Of a stretch of 64,000 bases of DNA, positions 47,076 through 55,384 are shown piece after piece; the stretch's first letter is position 1; each line of letters begins with the position of its first letter. Position numbers and translations under genes: made by a program. Source of the stretch: Stenotrophomonas africana (lineage in GTDB: Bacteria; Pseudomonadota; Gammaproteobacteria; Xanthomonadales; Xanthomonadaceae); the NCBI RefSeq assembly GCF_013004645.1, contig NZ_JABEME010000010.1, positions 62,001 through 126,000 of the forward strand, in the 5' to 3' direction. The notes under the pieces are model-generated. The model was not told where the DNA came from and did not search any database. It was given only the letters and a program-made list of their open reading frames with translations.

Positions 47076-48164
47076 TCAGGCGCCGGCGGCGATGATGCGG
47101 TGCACGGCGTCGGTGTAGCGCTGCAGCTGGTCCAGCGTCACGAACTCATCGGCGGTGTGGGCCTGGGCGATGTCACCCGGGCCGAACACCAGCGTGGTGT
47201 AGCCACCGGCCGAGAACAGCGAAGCTTCGGTCCAGAAGTCCACCGCGTTGCCGATCGGCAGGTCCAGTGCATCGGCCACGTCGCGCGCCAGCAGGCGGCG
47301 ATTCTCGGCTTCGGCGATGTCACCGGCCGGCAGGCTGGGGCCACGGAAGGTTTCGGTGAACAACGCCGCTTCCGGTTCGGCGAAACCGGCGAAGGTCGCC
47401 AGCAGGCCATCGATGTCCATCGACGGCAACGGGCGGAAGCCGAACCGTACTTCGGCAGCCGGTGCGATCATGTTGGCCTTGATCCCACCTTCGACGCGAC
47501 CGATGTTGAAGCGCAGGCCGGTCAGCCCGCCGAAGCGCGCCGAAGCCAGCGATTCCACGTGGTCCAGCGCACGGTTGCCCCAGCGCATGGCCTGATGCAG
47601 CGCACTGGCGGCCGCATCCTGCTTGCCCGAAGCATGCCCGGCACGGCCGGCAAACTGCATCAGCACCGAGCTGATGCCACGGTGGGCCAGCACGGCCTCG
47701 CTCATGGTCGGCTCGGCCACCAGCACCGCTTCGTATGGCAGGCCACGGGCCAGGAACGCGGCGATGCAGCGCGGATCGTTGGCTTCTTCGTCGCTGGAGA
47801 ACAGGAAGGCGGCATCGCCATCGCTGGCGTTGGCCGCCGCCACCAGCGCAGCGGCCGCGCCCTTGATGTCACACACGCCCAGACCGACCACACGGTCGTC
47901 CAGGCGGCGCATCACAAGAGGGTCGGCACTCCAGTGCGGCGAGTCCGGCACGGTATCCAGGTGCACGTTGAACAGGTACTTCGGCGTCCCGCGCACGGCG
48001 TACAGGCTGACTGCGCCCGCGCCATGGTCGATCACCTCGACGTTGAAGCCGGGCAGGTTCGCGCGCAGGTAATCGAAGATGCCACCGGTGGTGATCGCAC
48101 GCGGCGGGTTGCGGGTATCGAAGGACACCAGGGCCTGCAGGTGATCGAGCGTCTGTTCAAGCAT
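47076..48164 (-). CDS. argE': N-acetyl-L-citrulline deacetylase ArgE'
   Basis: 362-residue M20-family metallo-deacetylase: 'YLFNVHLDTVPDS' (first metal His/Asp), 'GVCDIKGAAAAL', 'SSDEEAND' (Glu-Glu) and the dimerisation domain near 'GRAGHASGKQDAAASAL'. In xanthomonads this enzyme converts N-acetylcitrulline to citrulline, replacing deacetylation at the ornithine level. Specificity is inferred from its place between argG and the NAGS/K gene and the presence of argF'. ATG at 48164 has an AGGA site. Confidence 0.9.
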   Translation of the reverse strand: MLEQTLDHLQALVSFDTRNPPRAITTGGIFDYLRANLPGFNVEVIDHGAGAVSLYAVRGTPKYLFNVHLDTVPDSPHWSADPLVMRRLDDRVVGLGVCDIKGAAAALVAAANASDGDAAFLFSSDEEANDPRCIAAFLARGLPYEAVLVAEPTMSEAVLAHRGISSVLMQFAGRAGHASGKQDAAASALHQAMRWGNRALDHVESLASARFGGLTGLRFNIGRVEGGIKANMIAPAAEVRFGFRPLPSMDIDGLLATFAGFAEPEAALFTETFRGPSLPAGDIAEAENRRLLARDVADALDLPIGNAVDFWTEASLFSAGGYTTLVFGPGDIAQAHTADEFVTLDQLQRYTDAVHRIIAAGA

Positions 48165-48188
48165 GAAACAAAGATCCTGTGGAATTCC

Positions 48189-48253
48189 GCCGGGCATGGC
48201 CCGGCGCTACCGTGATGCGTCTGGTGGAGAGCCCCCTTCTTGTTGAAGGGGGC
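48189..48253. repeat. SMAG-type palindrome and adjacent hairpin in the argG-argE' gap
   Basis: A single GTAG palindrome (48189-48210, read ...CCCGGCGCTAC) is followed by a 9-bp hairpin with arms GCCCCCTTC and GAAGGGGGC (48231-48253). Neither has a long T run, so read-through to argE' is plausible. Confidence 0.7.
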
Positions 48254-48312
48254 GCGCCAACGGCGCAGGGTTAAGGTGGAATGCGCGGGAGACGCGCGCG
48301 CAATTCAATCGC

Positions 48313-49506
48313 TCAGCGATTGACTTGCGCGTAAAGCGTCGAACTCATGCCGAACAGCTTGATGAAGCCTTCGGCCTCCTCCACGCCCCAGTCGGCCGAC
48401 TGCGCGTAGGTGGCGCCCTTGGTGTTGAGCAGATGCGGCGACTTCACCGCCACTGCATCGACGCGGCCACCACGGGTTTCCAGCACCACTTCGCCGTTGA
48501 CCTTGGCCTGCGAGGACTTCAGGAAGGCTTCGATGTCGGTCTTCAGCGGGTCGTGGTAGAAGCCTTCGTACACCAGCTCCACCCACTTGCGTGCCACGTC
48601 CGGCTTGAAGCGGTTCTGCTGCTTGGTCAGGACCGCATCTTCCAGCGCGCGGTGCGCGGCCAGCAGCGAAACCAGGCCCGGAGCCTCGAAGACGATGCGG
48701 CCCTTCAGGCCGATCACGGTATCGCCGGTGTAGACGCCGCGGCCAACGCCGTACGGGGCGAACAGCTTGTTGAGCTGAGCCAGGATCTGGTCACCCGGCA
48801 GCGCCTTGCCGTTCAGTTCGACGGCTTCGCCTTCGACGAACTTCAGGGTGACGGTCAGCGCCTGTTCCGGCCACTCGCTGCGCGGCGCGCACCAGCCACG
48901 GGCGCCCTCGCCCGGGGCTTCCCAGCGGTCGATCTCGCCGCCAGACATGGTCAGACCCAGCAGGTTCTCGTTGATGGTGTAGGCCTGCTGCTTGGCGCGC
49001 ACGCCGAAACCACGCTCTTCCAGGTACTTCTGCTCGTAGGCGCGGGTCTGGGTGTGTTCCTTCTGGATCTCGCGGATCGGCGCGATGATCTGGTAGTCAC
49101 CCAGCGCCTTCACGGCCAGGTCGAAGCGGACCTGGTCGTTGCCCATGCCGGTGCAGCCGTGGGCGATGATGTTGGTGCCCAGTTCGGCGGCACGCTTCAG
49201 CGCGGCATCGACGATCAGGTAGCGGTCCGAGACCAGCAGCGGGTACTGGCCCTGGTAGCCTTCGCCGGCCCATACGAACGGCTTGACGAAGCCTTCCCAG
49301 ATGGCCGGGCCACCGTTGACGGTGACGTGGCTGGTCACGCCCAGCTCGGCGGCACGCTTCTCGATGAAATCGCGCTCTTCATCATCCACGCCGCCGGTAT
49401 CGGCGAACACGGTGTGCACGTTGTAGCCGCGCTCCTGCAGATACGGCACGCAGAAGCTGGTATCCAGGCCGCCGGAGAAGGCGAGAACGACGTCTTTGTT
49501 GCTCAT
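48313..49506 (-). CDS. argG: argininosuccinate synthase
   Basis: 397 residues with the ATP-binding '[16 protein letters not shown]' and the citrulline/aspartate-binding '[13 protein letters not shown]'. Condenses citrulline and aspartate. Start at ATG 49506; the five-codon longer frame has no better ribosome site. Second gene of the arg operon, 120 nt after argF' across an SMAG pair. Confidence 0.95.
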   Translation of the reverse strand: MSNKDVVLAFSGGLDTSFCVPYLQERGYNVHTVFADTGGVDDEERDFIEKRAAELGVTSHVTVNGGPAIWEGFVKPFVWAGEGYQGQYPLLVSDRYLIVDAALKRAAELGTNIIAHGCTGMGNDQVRFDLAVKALGDYQIIAPIREIQKEHTQTRAYEQKYLEERGFGVRAKQQAYTINENLLGLTMSGGEIDRWEAPGEGARGWCAPRSEWPEQALTVTLKFVEGEAVELNGKALPGDQILAQLNKLFAPYGVGRGVYTGDTVIGLKGRIVFEAPGLVSLLAAHRALEDAVLTKQQNRFKPDVARKWVELVYEGFYHDPLKTDIEAFLKSSQAKVNGEVVLETRGGRVDAVAVKSPHLLNTKGATYAQSADWGVEEAEGFIKLFGMSSTLYAQVNR

Positions 49507-49539
49507 GGGGGTCAGGTCCACTTGGGGGATGAGAATTCG

Positions 49540-49613
49540 GTAGAGCCGACCGTCGGTCGGCTGGAATGTTGGATGCGCCGCTGCGGGAGCAGCCGACCAA
49601 CGGTCGGCTCTAC
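49540..49613. repeat. SMAG-type inverted pair in the argF'-argG gap
   Basis: GTAGAGCCGACCGTCGGTCG at 49540 faces ...CAACGGTCGGCTCTAC ending at 49613. It could form one long stem in the arg mRNA and alter expression between argF' and argG. Confidence 0.8.
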
Positions 49614-49626
49614 CCCCTTGTTCGAT

Positions 49627-50637
49627 CTAGCGCCCGGCAACCGCCGCCATGATCGCCTTCTGCACATGCAGGCGGTTCTCGGCTTCGTTGATGGCGATGC
49701 ACTGCGGCGAATCCATCACCGCGTCGGTGGCCTTTACATTGCGGCGCAGCGGCAGGCAGTGGCTGAACACACCGTTGTTGGTCAGCGCCATCTTCCGCTC
49801 GTCCACGATGAAGTGCTTGAACTGGTCGCGGATCGGCTTTTCCGGCTCCCAGTTGCCGAAAAACGGCAGCGCGCCCCAGCTCTTGGCGTAGACCACATCG
49901 GCACCGGCATAGGCGCTGTCGATGTCATGGCTGATCTTCAGCGAACCGCCGCTCTCGGCCACGTTCTGCTCGGCCCAGCCCATGTAGCGGTCGTCGAGGA
50001 TGTAGTCGGCGGTCGGGCACAGCAGGGTCACGTCCATGCCCATGCGGGTGGCGATGGTCAGCGCCGAGTTGGCCACGGCAGTGTTCAGCGGCTTGGGGTG
50101 ATAGGTCCAGGTCAGCACATACTTCTTGCCACGCAGGTCCTGGGTGCCGAAGTGCTCCTGCAGGGCCATGATGTGGGCCAGCTCCTGGCACGGGTGGGTG
50201 ATGGTCTCCATGTTGATGACCGGCACCGGCGAGTACTTGGCGAAGCTGTTGAGGACGATGTCCTGGCGGTCGTAGGCCCAGTCGATGAACTTGGGGAACG
50301 CGCGCACGGCGATGATGTCGCAGTAACGGCCCAGCACCTTGGCCACTTCAGCGATGTGCTCTTCGGTGTCGCCGTCCATCACCGTGCCGAGGTTGAACTC
50401 GATCGGCCACGCATCCTTGCCCGGCTGCAGCACCACCGCGTGGGCGCCGAGCTGGAACGCGCCCAGTTCGAAGCTGGTGCGGGTGCGCATGGACGGGTTG
50501 AAGAACACCAGCGCGATCGACTTGCCCTTGAGCTGGTCGCCGAGCTTGTTGCGCTTGAACAGCGCGGCCTGGGTCAGCAGCGCGTCGAGATCGCTGCGGC
50601 TCCAGTCCTGGGTGTTCAGGAAGTGCTTGGGGGACAT
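49627..50637 (-). CDS. argF': N-acetylornithine carbamoyltransferase ArgF'
   Basis: 336 residues of the aspartate/ornithine carbamoyltransferase superfamily. Carbamoyl-phosphate motif 'FNPSMRTRTSFELGAFQLG' (S-x-R-T-R-T), 'HPCQELAHIMALQEHFG' and the xanthomonad-specific 'QPGKDAWPIEFN' and 'SHCLPLRRNVKATD' identify the N-acetylornithine enzyme rather than ordinary OTCase. Two tandem ATGs; the second (50637) is 6 nt after AAGGA. First structural gene after the attenuator-like leader. Confidence 0.94.
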   Translation of the reverse strand: MSPKHFLNTQDWSRSDLDALLTQAALFKRNKLGDQLKGKSIALVFFNPSMRTRTSFELGAFQLGAHAVVLQPGKDAWPIEFNLGTVMDGDTEEHIAEVAKVLGRYCDIIAVRAFPKFIDWAYDRQDIVLNSFAKYSPVPVINMETITHPCQELAHIMALQEHFGTQDLRGKKYVLTWTYHPKPLNTAVANSALTIATRMGMDVTLLCPTADYILDDRYMGWAEQNVAESGGSLKISHDIDSAYAGADVVYAKSWGALPFFGNWEPEKPIRDQFKHFIVDERKMALTNNGVFSHCLPLRRNVKATDAVMDSPQCIAINEAENRLHVQKAIMAAVAGR

Positions 50638-50743
50638 CATCTTTCCTTGCGTGGCGGCGCCGGGTTCGACGCGGTGGAAGGGAAAACAGGAAGCAAAGGT
50701 GGAACGAAAAGGTTGCAGTTGCAGCTTTCAGAACGCAGAAACG

Positions 50744-50773
50744 AAAAAACCCAGCCGGGCGGCTGGGTTTTTT
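50744..50773 (-). terminator. attenuator terminator in the arg operon leader
   Basis: Perfect 13-bp arms AAAAAACCCAGCC / GGCTGGGTTTTTT with loop GCCC, ending in six T on the minus strand. It lies 107 nt before argF' and 24 nt after the stop of the leader frame, so transcripts must pass it to reach any arg gene. Confidence 0.85.
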
Positions 50774-50806
50774 CGGACGAACAGCAAAAAGCTCCGGTTA
50801 CCCAGC
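50762..50806 (-). promoter_or_regulatory. candidate antiterminator structure of the arg leader
   Basis: GCTGGGT at 50806-50800 (overlapping the leader stop codon) can pair with ACCCAGC at 50768-50762, the 5' arm of the terminator. CGGA/TCCG can pair inside it. Formation would exclude the terminator hairpin. Confidence 0.65.
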
Positions 50807-50899
50807 GAGGATGTGGGGTTCCGGTCGACGCGCACGCGAGGTCATGCCCGACGCCTGTCGGGCTGCGCTGCTGTCGTGCTGGAAGTCGGTGAGCTTCAT
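50798..50899 (-). CDS. arginine leader peptide of the arg operon (candidate)
   Basis: A 33-codon frame starting MKLTDFQHDSSAARQ and ending PEPHILAG. Arg codons are CGA (14) and a cluster CGT-GCG-CGT-CGA (22, 24, 25). Its TAA overlaps the antiterminator segment. A ribosome stalled at codons 22-25 for lack of charged tRNA-Arg would leave GCTGGGT free to pair with the terminator arm; a ribosome at the stop would mask it. A hairpin CCCGAC/GTCGGG covers codons 13-18. There is no strong Shine-Dalgarno; a GATAAT hexamer ends 6 nt upstream, so translation might be leaderless. Too short to be certain from coding signal alone; the arrangement is the argument. Confidence 0.7.
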   Translation of the reverse strand: MKLTDFQHDSSAARQASGMTSRARRPEPHILAG

Positions 50900-50954
50900 G
50901 GTCAATTATCTTTGCATGCGGCCGGGGCCGGCGCAAGGGGCCGGGGTCGCAGAA

Positions 50955-51524
50955 TCAGGGGTTGCTGGCTGTGCCCTGCTCGGGGCCGACCCAGGGGGTG
51001 ATCGACACCCGGATCTTGAGCCGGTTGCCGGGGTCTTCCGGCAGCCGCGAGCGGTACTTGGTGCCCTTGTAGACGTAATCCACGTCGTAGGCGATGGGCC
51101 TGCGGAATTCACGCCCCACCGGCACGATGCGGCAGTCGCGGGTCAGCATCGGGCCGTTGTTGGCCGGTGCCGGCGCCGGGGCCGGTGACTCGGCGGCGGA
51201 GTCCTCGGAGACCTCTTCATCGCTGCGCTTGAACATCGAGCGCACCGAGTCCCAGAAGCGGCTGATCCGGCCCTTGTCCTCGACCGGCTCCTCGCCGGTG
51301 ACATTGACCGGCGCCAGGGTCCGGGTCGAGACCGGCTCGCAGTGCTCTTCGGTACGGGTCGCGCGCAGGGTCTGGAACACGGGCTCGACGTTCAGCACCT
51401 GCGCGTAGTCGAACTTCACGTTCTCCACGATCACCACCCGGTTGCGGGGCTCGGCCTCCTGCGCCTGGGCCACGGCGGCCAGCGCCGACAGGCAGGCCAG
51501 GGTCAGCAACGCGGTGGATTTCAT
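50955..51524 (-). CDS. exported protein of unknown function
   Basis: 189 residues with signal peptide (cleavage near 'AVAQAQ'). Mature part: 'VVIVENVKFDYAQVLNVEPV', a Ser/Asp/Pro/Ala-rich linker, and a C-terminal 'AYDVDYVYKGTKYRSRLPED' then 'RLKIRVSITPW'. That C-terminal pattern recurs in small envelope proteins of the glycine-zipper/17-kDa-antigen and UmoD types, but the zipper itself is absent. Four Cys-poor, likely periplasmic. It lies upstream of the arg leader on the same strand; 55 nt separates them. Confidence 0.75.
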   Translation of the reverse strand: MKSTALLTLACLSALAAVAQAQEAEPRNRVVIVENVKFDYAQVLNVEPVFQTLRATRTEEHCEPVSTRTLAPVNVTGEEPVEDKGRISRFWDSVRSMFKRSDEEVSEDSAAESPAPAPAPANNGPMLTRDCRIVPVGREFRRPIAYDVDYVYKGTKYRSRLPEDPGNRLKIRVSITPWVGPEQGTASNP

Positions 51525-51712
51525 TGGCGAAGGGGGCAAGGACACGGCAATAGTGTAGGCAGTGGCGAGCGCAAGGGGCTGAACATTACCCGTCCACGCT
51601 GCTCCTGCCCACCCCACCTTGGGCGGACCCGGCGTCCACCGGTGGCAGGCGGTGCCCCCAAAGGGGGCCGACACGTTCTAAAATCACAGGCTTGTCCCCC
51701 AGCCACAGCCCC

Positions 51713-53089
51713 ATGACCCTGCGCCTGCACAACAACCTGACTCGCCAGCTCGAACCGTTCACTCCGCTCGACCCGGCCTGTCCGACCCTGTATGTGTGCG
51801 GCCCGACGGTCTACAACTACGTGCACATCGGCAACGCCCGTGGCCCGGTGGTGTTCGGGGTGCTGGCCGACCTGCTGCGGCGCCGTTTCGGTGGCCTGCG
51901 CTACGCGCGCAACATCACCGACGTGGACGACAAGATCAACACCGCTGCACGTGAGCAGGGGGTGCCGATCAGCACCATCACCGACAGGTTCGCCGCCGCC
52001 TACCGTGAAGACATGGCCGCGCTGGGCGTGGTGCCGCCGGACATCGAGCCGGAAGTGACCGCGCACATGCCGCAGATCATCACCATGATCGAACAGCTGA
52101 TCGCCAATGGTCATGCCTACGCCGCCGAAGGCCATGTGCTGTTCGCGGTGGCCAGCTTCGAGAGCTACGGCAAGCTCTCGCGCCGCGACCCGGATGAAAT
52201 GCTGGCGGGCGCCCGCGTCGACGTGGCCCCGTACAAGCGCGACCCGGGCGACTTCGTGCTGTGGAAGCCGTCCAGCGACGACCTGCCCGGCTGGGAATCG
52301 CCGTGGGGCCGTGGCCGCCCGGGCTGGCATATCGAATGCTCGGCGATGGCCGCCGCCCATCTGGGCGAGACCATCGACATCCACGCCGGCGGCGTCGACC
52401 TGCAGTTCCCGCACCACGAAAACGAGATCGCGCAGAGCGAATGCGCCCACGGCGGCAAGATCTTCGCCCGCTTCTGGCTGCACAACGGCATGCTCAACTT
52501 CGGCGGCGCCAAGATGAGCAAGTCGCTGGGCAACATCGAGCGCGTGCACGATCTGGTGCGCCAGCATCCGCCGGAAGCGCTGCGCCTGGCCCTGCTGTCG
52601 GCCCATTACCGGCAGCCGCTGGACTGGTCCGACGGCCTGATCGAACAATCGGTGCGCACCCTGGACCGCCTGTACGGCACCCTGCGCGAACTGGCATCGG
52701 TCGACGCGGTCGTGGCGATCCCGTCCACCGTCGAGGCGACCCTGGACGACGACCTGAACACCCCACAGGCGCTGGCCGAAGTGGCCCGCATCGCCGCCGA
52801 TGCACGCCGGGCCACCGACCCGGCCGAACAGGCACGCCTGAAGGGCGAGCTTCTTGGTGCGGGCCTGGCGCTGGGCCTGCTGCAGGCCGACCCGGCACAG
52901 TGGTTCGGCACTGCGGCCAGCGACGGCGGCGACGATGCCCGCATCCAGGGCCTGATCGACGAGCGTGCCGCCGCCAAGAAGGCCCGCGACTTCGCCCGTT
53001 CCGATGCCATCCGCGACCAGTTGGCCGCCGAAGGCATCGTGCTGGAAGACACCCCGCAGGGCGTGCGCTGGTCGCGCAAGCGCGGCTGA
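51713..53089 (+). CDS. cysS: cysteinyl-tRNA synthetase
   Basis: 458-residue class I synthetase. Zinc ligands Cys in '[10 protein letters not shown]' and 'WHIECSAMA' with His in '[12 protein letters not shown]'; HIGH-like '[11 protein letters not shown]' and 'AKMSKSLGN'. Attaches cysteine to tRNA-Cys. ATG at 51713 chosen; a TTG seven codons upstream is less likely. A TAAAAT hexamer at about 51679 may be its -10. Confidence 0.96.
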   Translation: MTLRLHNNLTRQLEPFTPLDPACPTLYVCGPTVYNYVHIGNARGPVVFGVLADLLRRRFGGLRYARNITDVDDKINTAAREQGVPISTITDRFAAAYREDMAALGVVPPDIEPEVTAHMPQIITMIEQLIANGHAYAAEGHVLFAVASFESYGKLSRRDPDEMLAGARVDVAPYKRDPGDFVLWKPSSDDLPGWESPWGRGRPGWHIECSAMAAAHLGETIDIHAGGVDLQFPHHENEIAQSECAHGGKIFARFWLHNGMLNFGGAKMSKSLGNIERVHDLVRQHPPEALRLALLSAHYRQPLDWSDGLIEQSVRTLDRLYGTLRELASVDAVVAIPSTVEATLDDDLNTPQALAEVARIAADARRATDPAEQARLKGELLGAGLALGLLQADPAQWFGTAASDGGDDARIQGLIDERAAAKKARDFARSDAIRDQLAAEGIVLEDTPQGVRWSRKRG

Positions 53090-53142
53090 CCTGCCCTGCC
53101 CCGTGGCCGGTCCGCCGGCCACGCCCCACCGTAGAGACCGTT

Positions 53143-53595
53143 GTGACCGACTCCCCGTTCCCGCTTGAACCCACCGCCGCCGAGGCACAGACCGCCATCG
53201 CCGAGGAATTCGGCTTCTTCGGCGACTGGTCCGAGCGCTACCAGTACCTGATCGACCTCGGCCGCAAGCTGCCGGCCTTCCCGGAAGAATGGAAGACCGA
53301 AGAGCATCGCCTGCTCGGCTGCCAGTCGATGGTCTGGATCGTGCCGGAAGGCAACGCGCAGTCGCTGCGCTTCCATGCCATCAGTGATTCGGCCATCGTT
53401 TCCGGCCTGATCTTCCTGGCCCTGCGTGTGTACTCCGGGCGCTCGGCGCAGGAGATCCTCGCCACCGAACCGAGCTACATCCAGGACATTGGCCTGGCCC
53501 GCCACCTCTCCCCCACCCGCAGCAACGGTGTGGCGGCCATGCTGGCCTTCATCCGCGAGACCGCGCAGGCGCAGCTGCAGCGCGATCCGTCGTGA
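53143..53595 (+). CDS. SufE family sulfur-acceptor protein
   Basis: 150 residues with the SufE core 'YQYLIDLGRKLPAFPEEWKT' and the sulfur-accepting Cys in 'HRLLGCQSMVWIV'. SufE/CsdE proteins accept persulfide from a cysteine desulfurase and stimulate Fe-S cluster assembly. GTG start at 53143. Overlaps the following MFS gene by 4 nt. No suf genes nearby. Confidence 0.9.
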   Translation: MTDSPFPLEPTAAEAQTAIAEEFGFFGDWSERYQYLIDLGRKLPAFPEEWKTEEHRLLGCQSMVWIVPEGNAQSLRFHAISDSAIVSGLIFLALRVYSGRSAQEILATEPSYIQDIGLARHLSPTRSNGVAAMLAFIRETAQAQLQRDPS

Positions 53596-54839
53596 GCGAG
53601 CCTGCCACAGCCGAAGACACCGCGCTGGGCCTGCTGTCCCGGCCCGGCTTCGCCAAGCTGCTGGCCTACCGCATCTTCGCGATGCTGTCCTACCAGGTGG
53701 TGGCGGTCACCGTCGGCTGGCATATCTACGAAGTCACCCGCAATCCGTTCTCGCTGGGACTGATCGGCCTGGCCGAGGTACTGCCGTTCTTCTGCGTGGC
53801 GCCATTCGCCGGCTATCTGGTCGACCACCTGCCGCGGCGCCGGTTGGGCATGGCGGCCTGCTCCGGACTGATCGCCACCGCGCTGGTGCTGACCAGCGTG
53901 GCCAAGGGCTGGCTGCCGTTCGAAGGCGTGTGGCCCATCTATGCGGCCATCGCCCTGACCGGCATGGTCCGCGCCTTCCTGTCGCCGATCTACAACGCGT
54001 TGTTCGCCCGCGTACTGGCCCGCGACCAGTTCGCGCGCGGCGCCGGCCTCGGCGCGGTGGTGTTCCAGGCCGGCATGGTTGCCGGTCCGGCACTGGGCGG
54101 CGTGCTGGTCGGCTTCGGTGGCAAGGGCCTGTCCTACGCGGTGGCAACAGCCTTTGCGCTGGTGGCGATGGCCTGCCTGGCTACGTTGAAGGTGGAAGAA
54201 CCGGTGCACACCGGTCCTGCCGCGCCCATCTTCAAGAGCATCGCCGAAGGCGCGCGCTTCGTGGTCGGCAACCGGATCATGGTCGGGGCGATGGCGCTGG
54301 ACATGTTCTCGGTTCTGCTGGGCGGCGTGGTGGCGATGCTGCCGGCCTTCCTGCACGAGATCCTGCACCACGGTCCGGAGGGCCTGGGCATCCTGCGCGC
54401 GATGCCGGCACTCGGTTCGGTGTGCGTGGGCCTGTGGCTGGCCCGCCACCCGCTGCATCGCAATGCAGGCCGCGTGCTGCTGTTCGCGGTGGGTGGGTTC
54501 GGCCTGTGCGTGATCGGCTTCGGCCTGTCGCAGCACTTCTGGCTGTCGGCGCTGATCCTGCTGTTCTATGGGGCCTTCGATGGCGTCTCGGTGGTGATCC
54601 GCTCGACCATCCTGCAGTTGGCCACGCCGGAAGAGATGCGCGGACGGGTGTCGTCGATCAACGGCATCTTCATCAGTTCGTCCAACGAGCTGGGCGCGTT
54701 CTATGCCGGCACGATGGCGAAGCTGCTCGGCCTGGTGCCGGCCGTGGTGCTGGGTGGATTCGCCGTGCTCAGCGTGGCCGGGATCACCGCATGGAAGAAC
54801 CCGACGCTGCGGAAACTGAATTTGCGTGATCTGCAGTAG
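53592..54839 (+). CDS. MFS transporter, EntS-like
   Basis: 415 residues, about 12 helices. 'LAYRIFAMLSYQVVAVTVGW', 'GLAEVLPFFCVAPFAGYLVD' and 'EEMRGRVSSINGIFISSSNE' match the EntS/DUF894 branch of MFS, which includes siderophore exporters. No siderophore genes are nearby, so the substrate is unknown. Starts with GTG inside the sufE stop. Confidence 0.87.
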   Translation: MSEPATAEDTALGLLSRPGFAKLLAYRIFAMLSYQVVAVTVGWHIYEVTRNPFSLGLIGLAEVLPFFCVAPFAGYLVDHLPRRRLGMAACSGLIATALVLTSVAKGWLPFEGVWPIYAAIALTGMVRAFLSPIYNALFARVLARDQFARGAGLGAVVFQAGMVAGPALGGVLVGFGGKGLSYAVATAFALVAMACLATLKVEEPVHTGPAAPIFKSIAEGARFVVGNRIMVGAMALDMFSVLLGGVVAMLPAFLHEILHHGPEGLGILRAMPALGSVCVGLWLARHPLHRNAGRVLLFAVGGFGLCVIGFGLSQHFWLSALILLFYGAFDGVSVVIRSTILQLATPEEMRGRVSSINGIFISSSNELGAFYAGTMAKLLGLVPAVVLGGFAVLSVAGITAWKNPTLRKLNLRDLQ

Positions 54840-54889
54840 CGTCGGCTCGTCGTTTCCGCGACAGCCGCTTTACGTGCGCCGACGCATTG

Positions 54890-54911
54890 GTAGCGCCGGG
54901 CCATGCCCGGC
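54890..54911. repeat. SMAG-type palindrome, single
   Basis: GTAGCGCCGGGCCATGCCCG..., a GTAG-headed palindrome, same subtype as at 48189. Confidence 0.75.
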
Positions 54912-54941
54912 GGCCCTTTTCCGCGACCGCGGCGGGGTGTC

Positions 54942-54965
54942 ACTTTCTTTTCGCGAAAAGAAAGT
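54942..54965. repeat. 24-bp perfect palindrome
   Basis: Self-complementary around TCGCGA, with arms ACTTTCTTTTCG / CGAAAAGAAAGT, followed by AACCAAAGAAACGCTC. I recall similar AAAGAAAGTAACCAAAG sequences as dispersed non-coding repeats in xanthomonads and pseudomonads. Confidence 0.75.
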
Positions 54966-55156
54966 AACCAAAGAAACGCTCCGCCATCCGCGAGCCGGCG
55001 CTGCGCGCCGGTGCCCTGTGCTCCTCGGTGAATCAGGGGACGGCGCCGAACTCGCTGCGCTCAAACAGCGGCGCCTCTTCGCCCCTGATTCCCCTGCGGT
55101 GCTCGGCTCGCTACAAGGCGGACTCAACAGCCGCGAGCGCACGCATGACCGCTCAT

Positions 55157-55263
55157 GCTAGAGCCAACCCATGCTTGGCTTCTTTTGCTTTTGCTTTTGC
55201 TTTTGCTTTTGCTCTTCCTTGCCCTCCGGCTTCAGCCTGAGCCGAGCGTGGGCTCGGCTCTAC
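55157..55263. repeat. (TTTTGC)5 tract between mirror SMAG-type units
   Basis: Five exact TTTTGC hexamers (55183-55212) lie between a degraded unit CTAGAGCCAACCCATGCTTG (55158-55177) and its mirror type ending ...GGGCTCGGCTCTAC (55241-55263). Hexamer number could vary by slippage. Confidence 0.8.
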
Positions 55264-55331
55264 ATCGGCCGCGCACGCAGGCTCCCTCCGATACCCGGAA
55301 GCCGCCGTTCTACCCAGCCAACCACCCCCAA

Positions 55332-55358
55332 CAAAAAACCCGGCCAAAGCCGGGTTTT
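55332..55358 (-). terminator. terminator of dksA
   Basis: AAACCCGGC / GCCGGGTTT stem with a 4-nt loop and a six-T run on the minus strand, 27 nt after the dksA stop. Confidence 0.88.
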
Positions 55359-55384
55359 CTGCATGACCAGACAACGATCAGGAA

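Larger units (their letters stand above)
54840..55384. other. 545-nt repeat-rich intergenic region
   Basis: Contains no gene. It holds a SMAG-type unit, a 24-bp palindrome with flanking conserved-looking GC-rich sequence, a (TTTTGC)5 tract between two mirror SMAG units, and the dksA terminator, each listed separately. Long frames through it are artefacts of the hexamer tract. Confidence 0.8.

Noticed and set aside
45072..48215. Plus-strand 1047-codon frame opposite the arg genes
   Set aside because: Crosses four recognisable minus-strand genes and their ends; an artefact of third-position GC.
48231..48253. Hairpin considered as terminator between argG and argE'
   Set aside because: No T run follows on the minus strand, and the gene order implies read-through.
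48325..50892. Plus-strand 855-codon frame opposite argG and argF'
   Set aside because: Same artefact; it runs through two enzymes and an intergenic repeat.
55183..55212. Repeat tract considered as a CRISPR array
   Set aside because: Tandem hexamers without spacers; it is a microsatellite.
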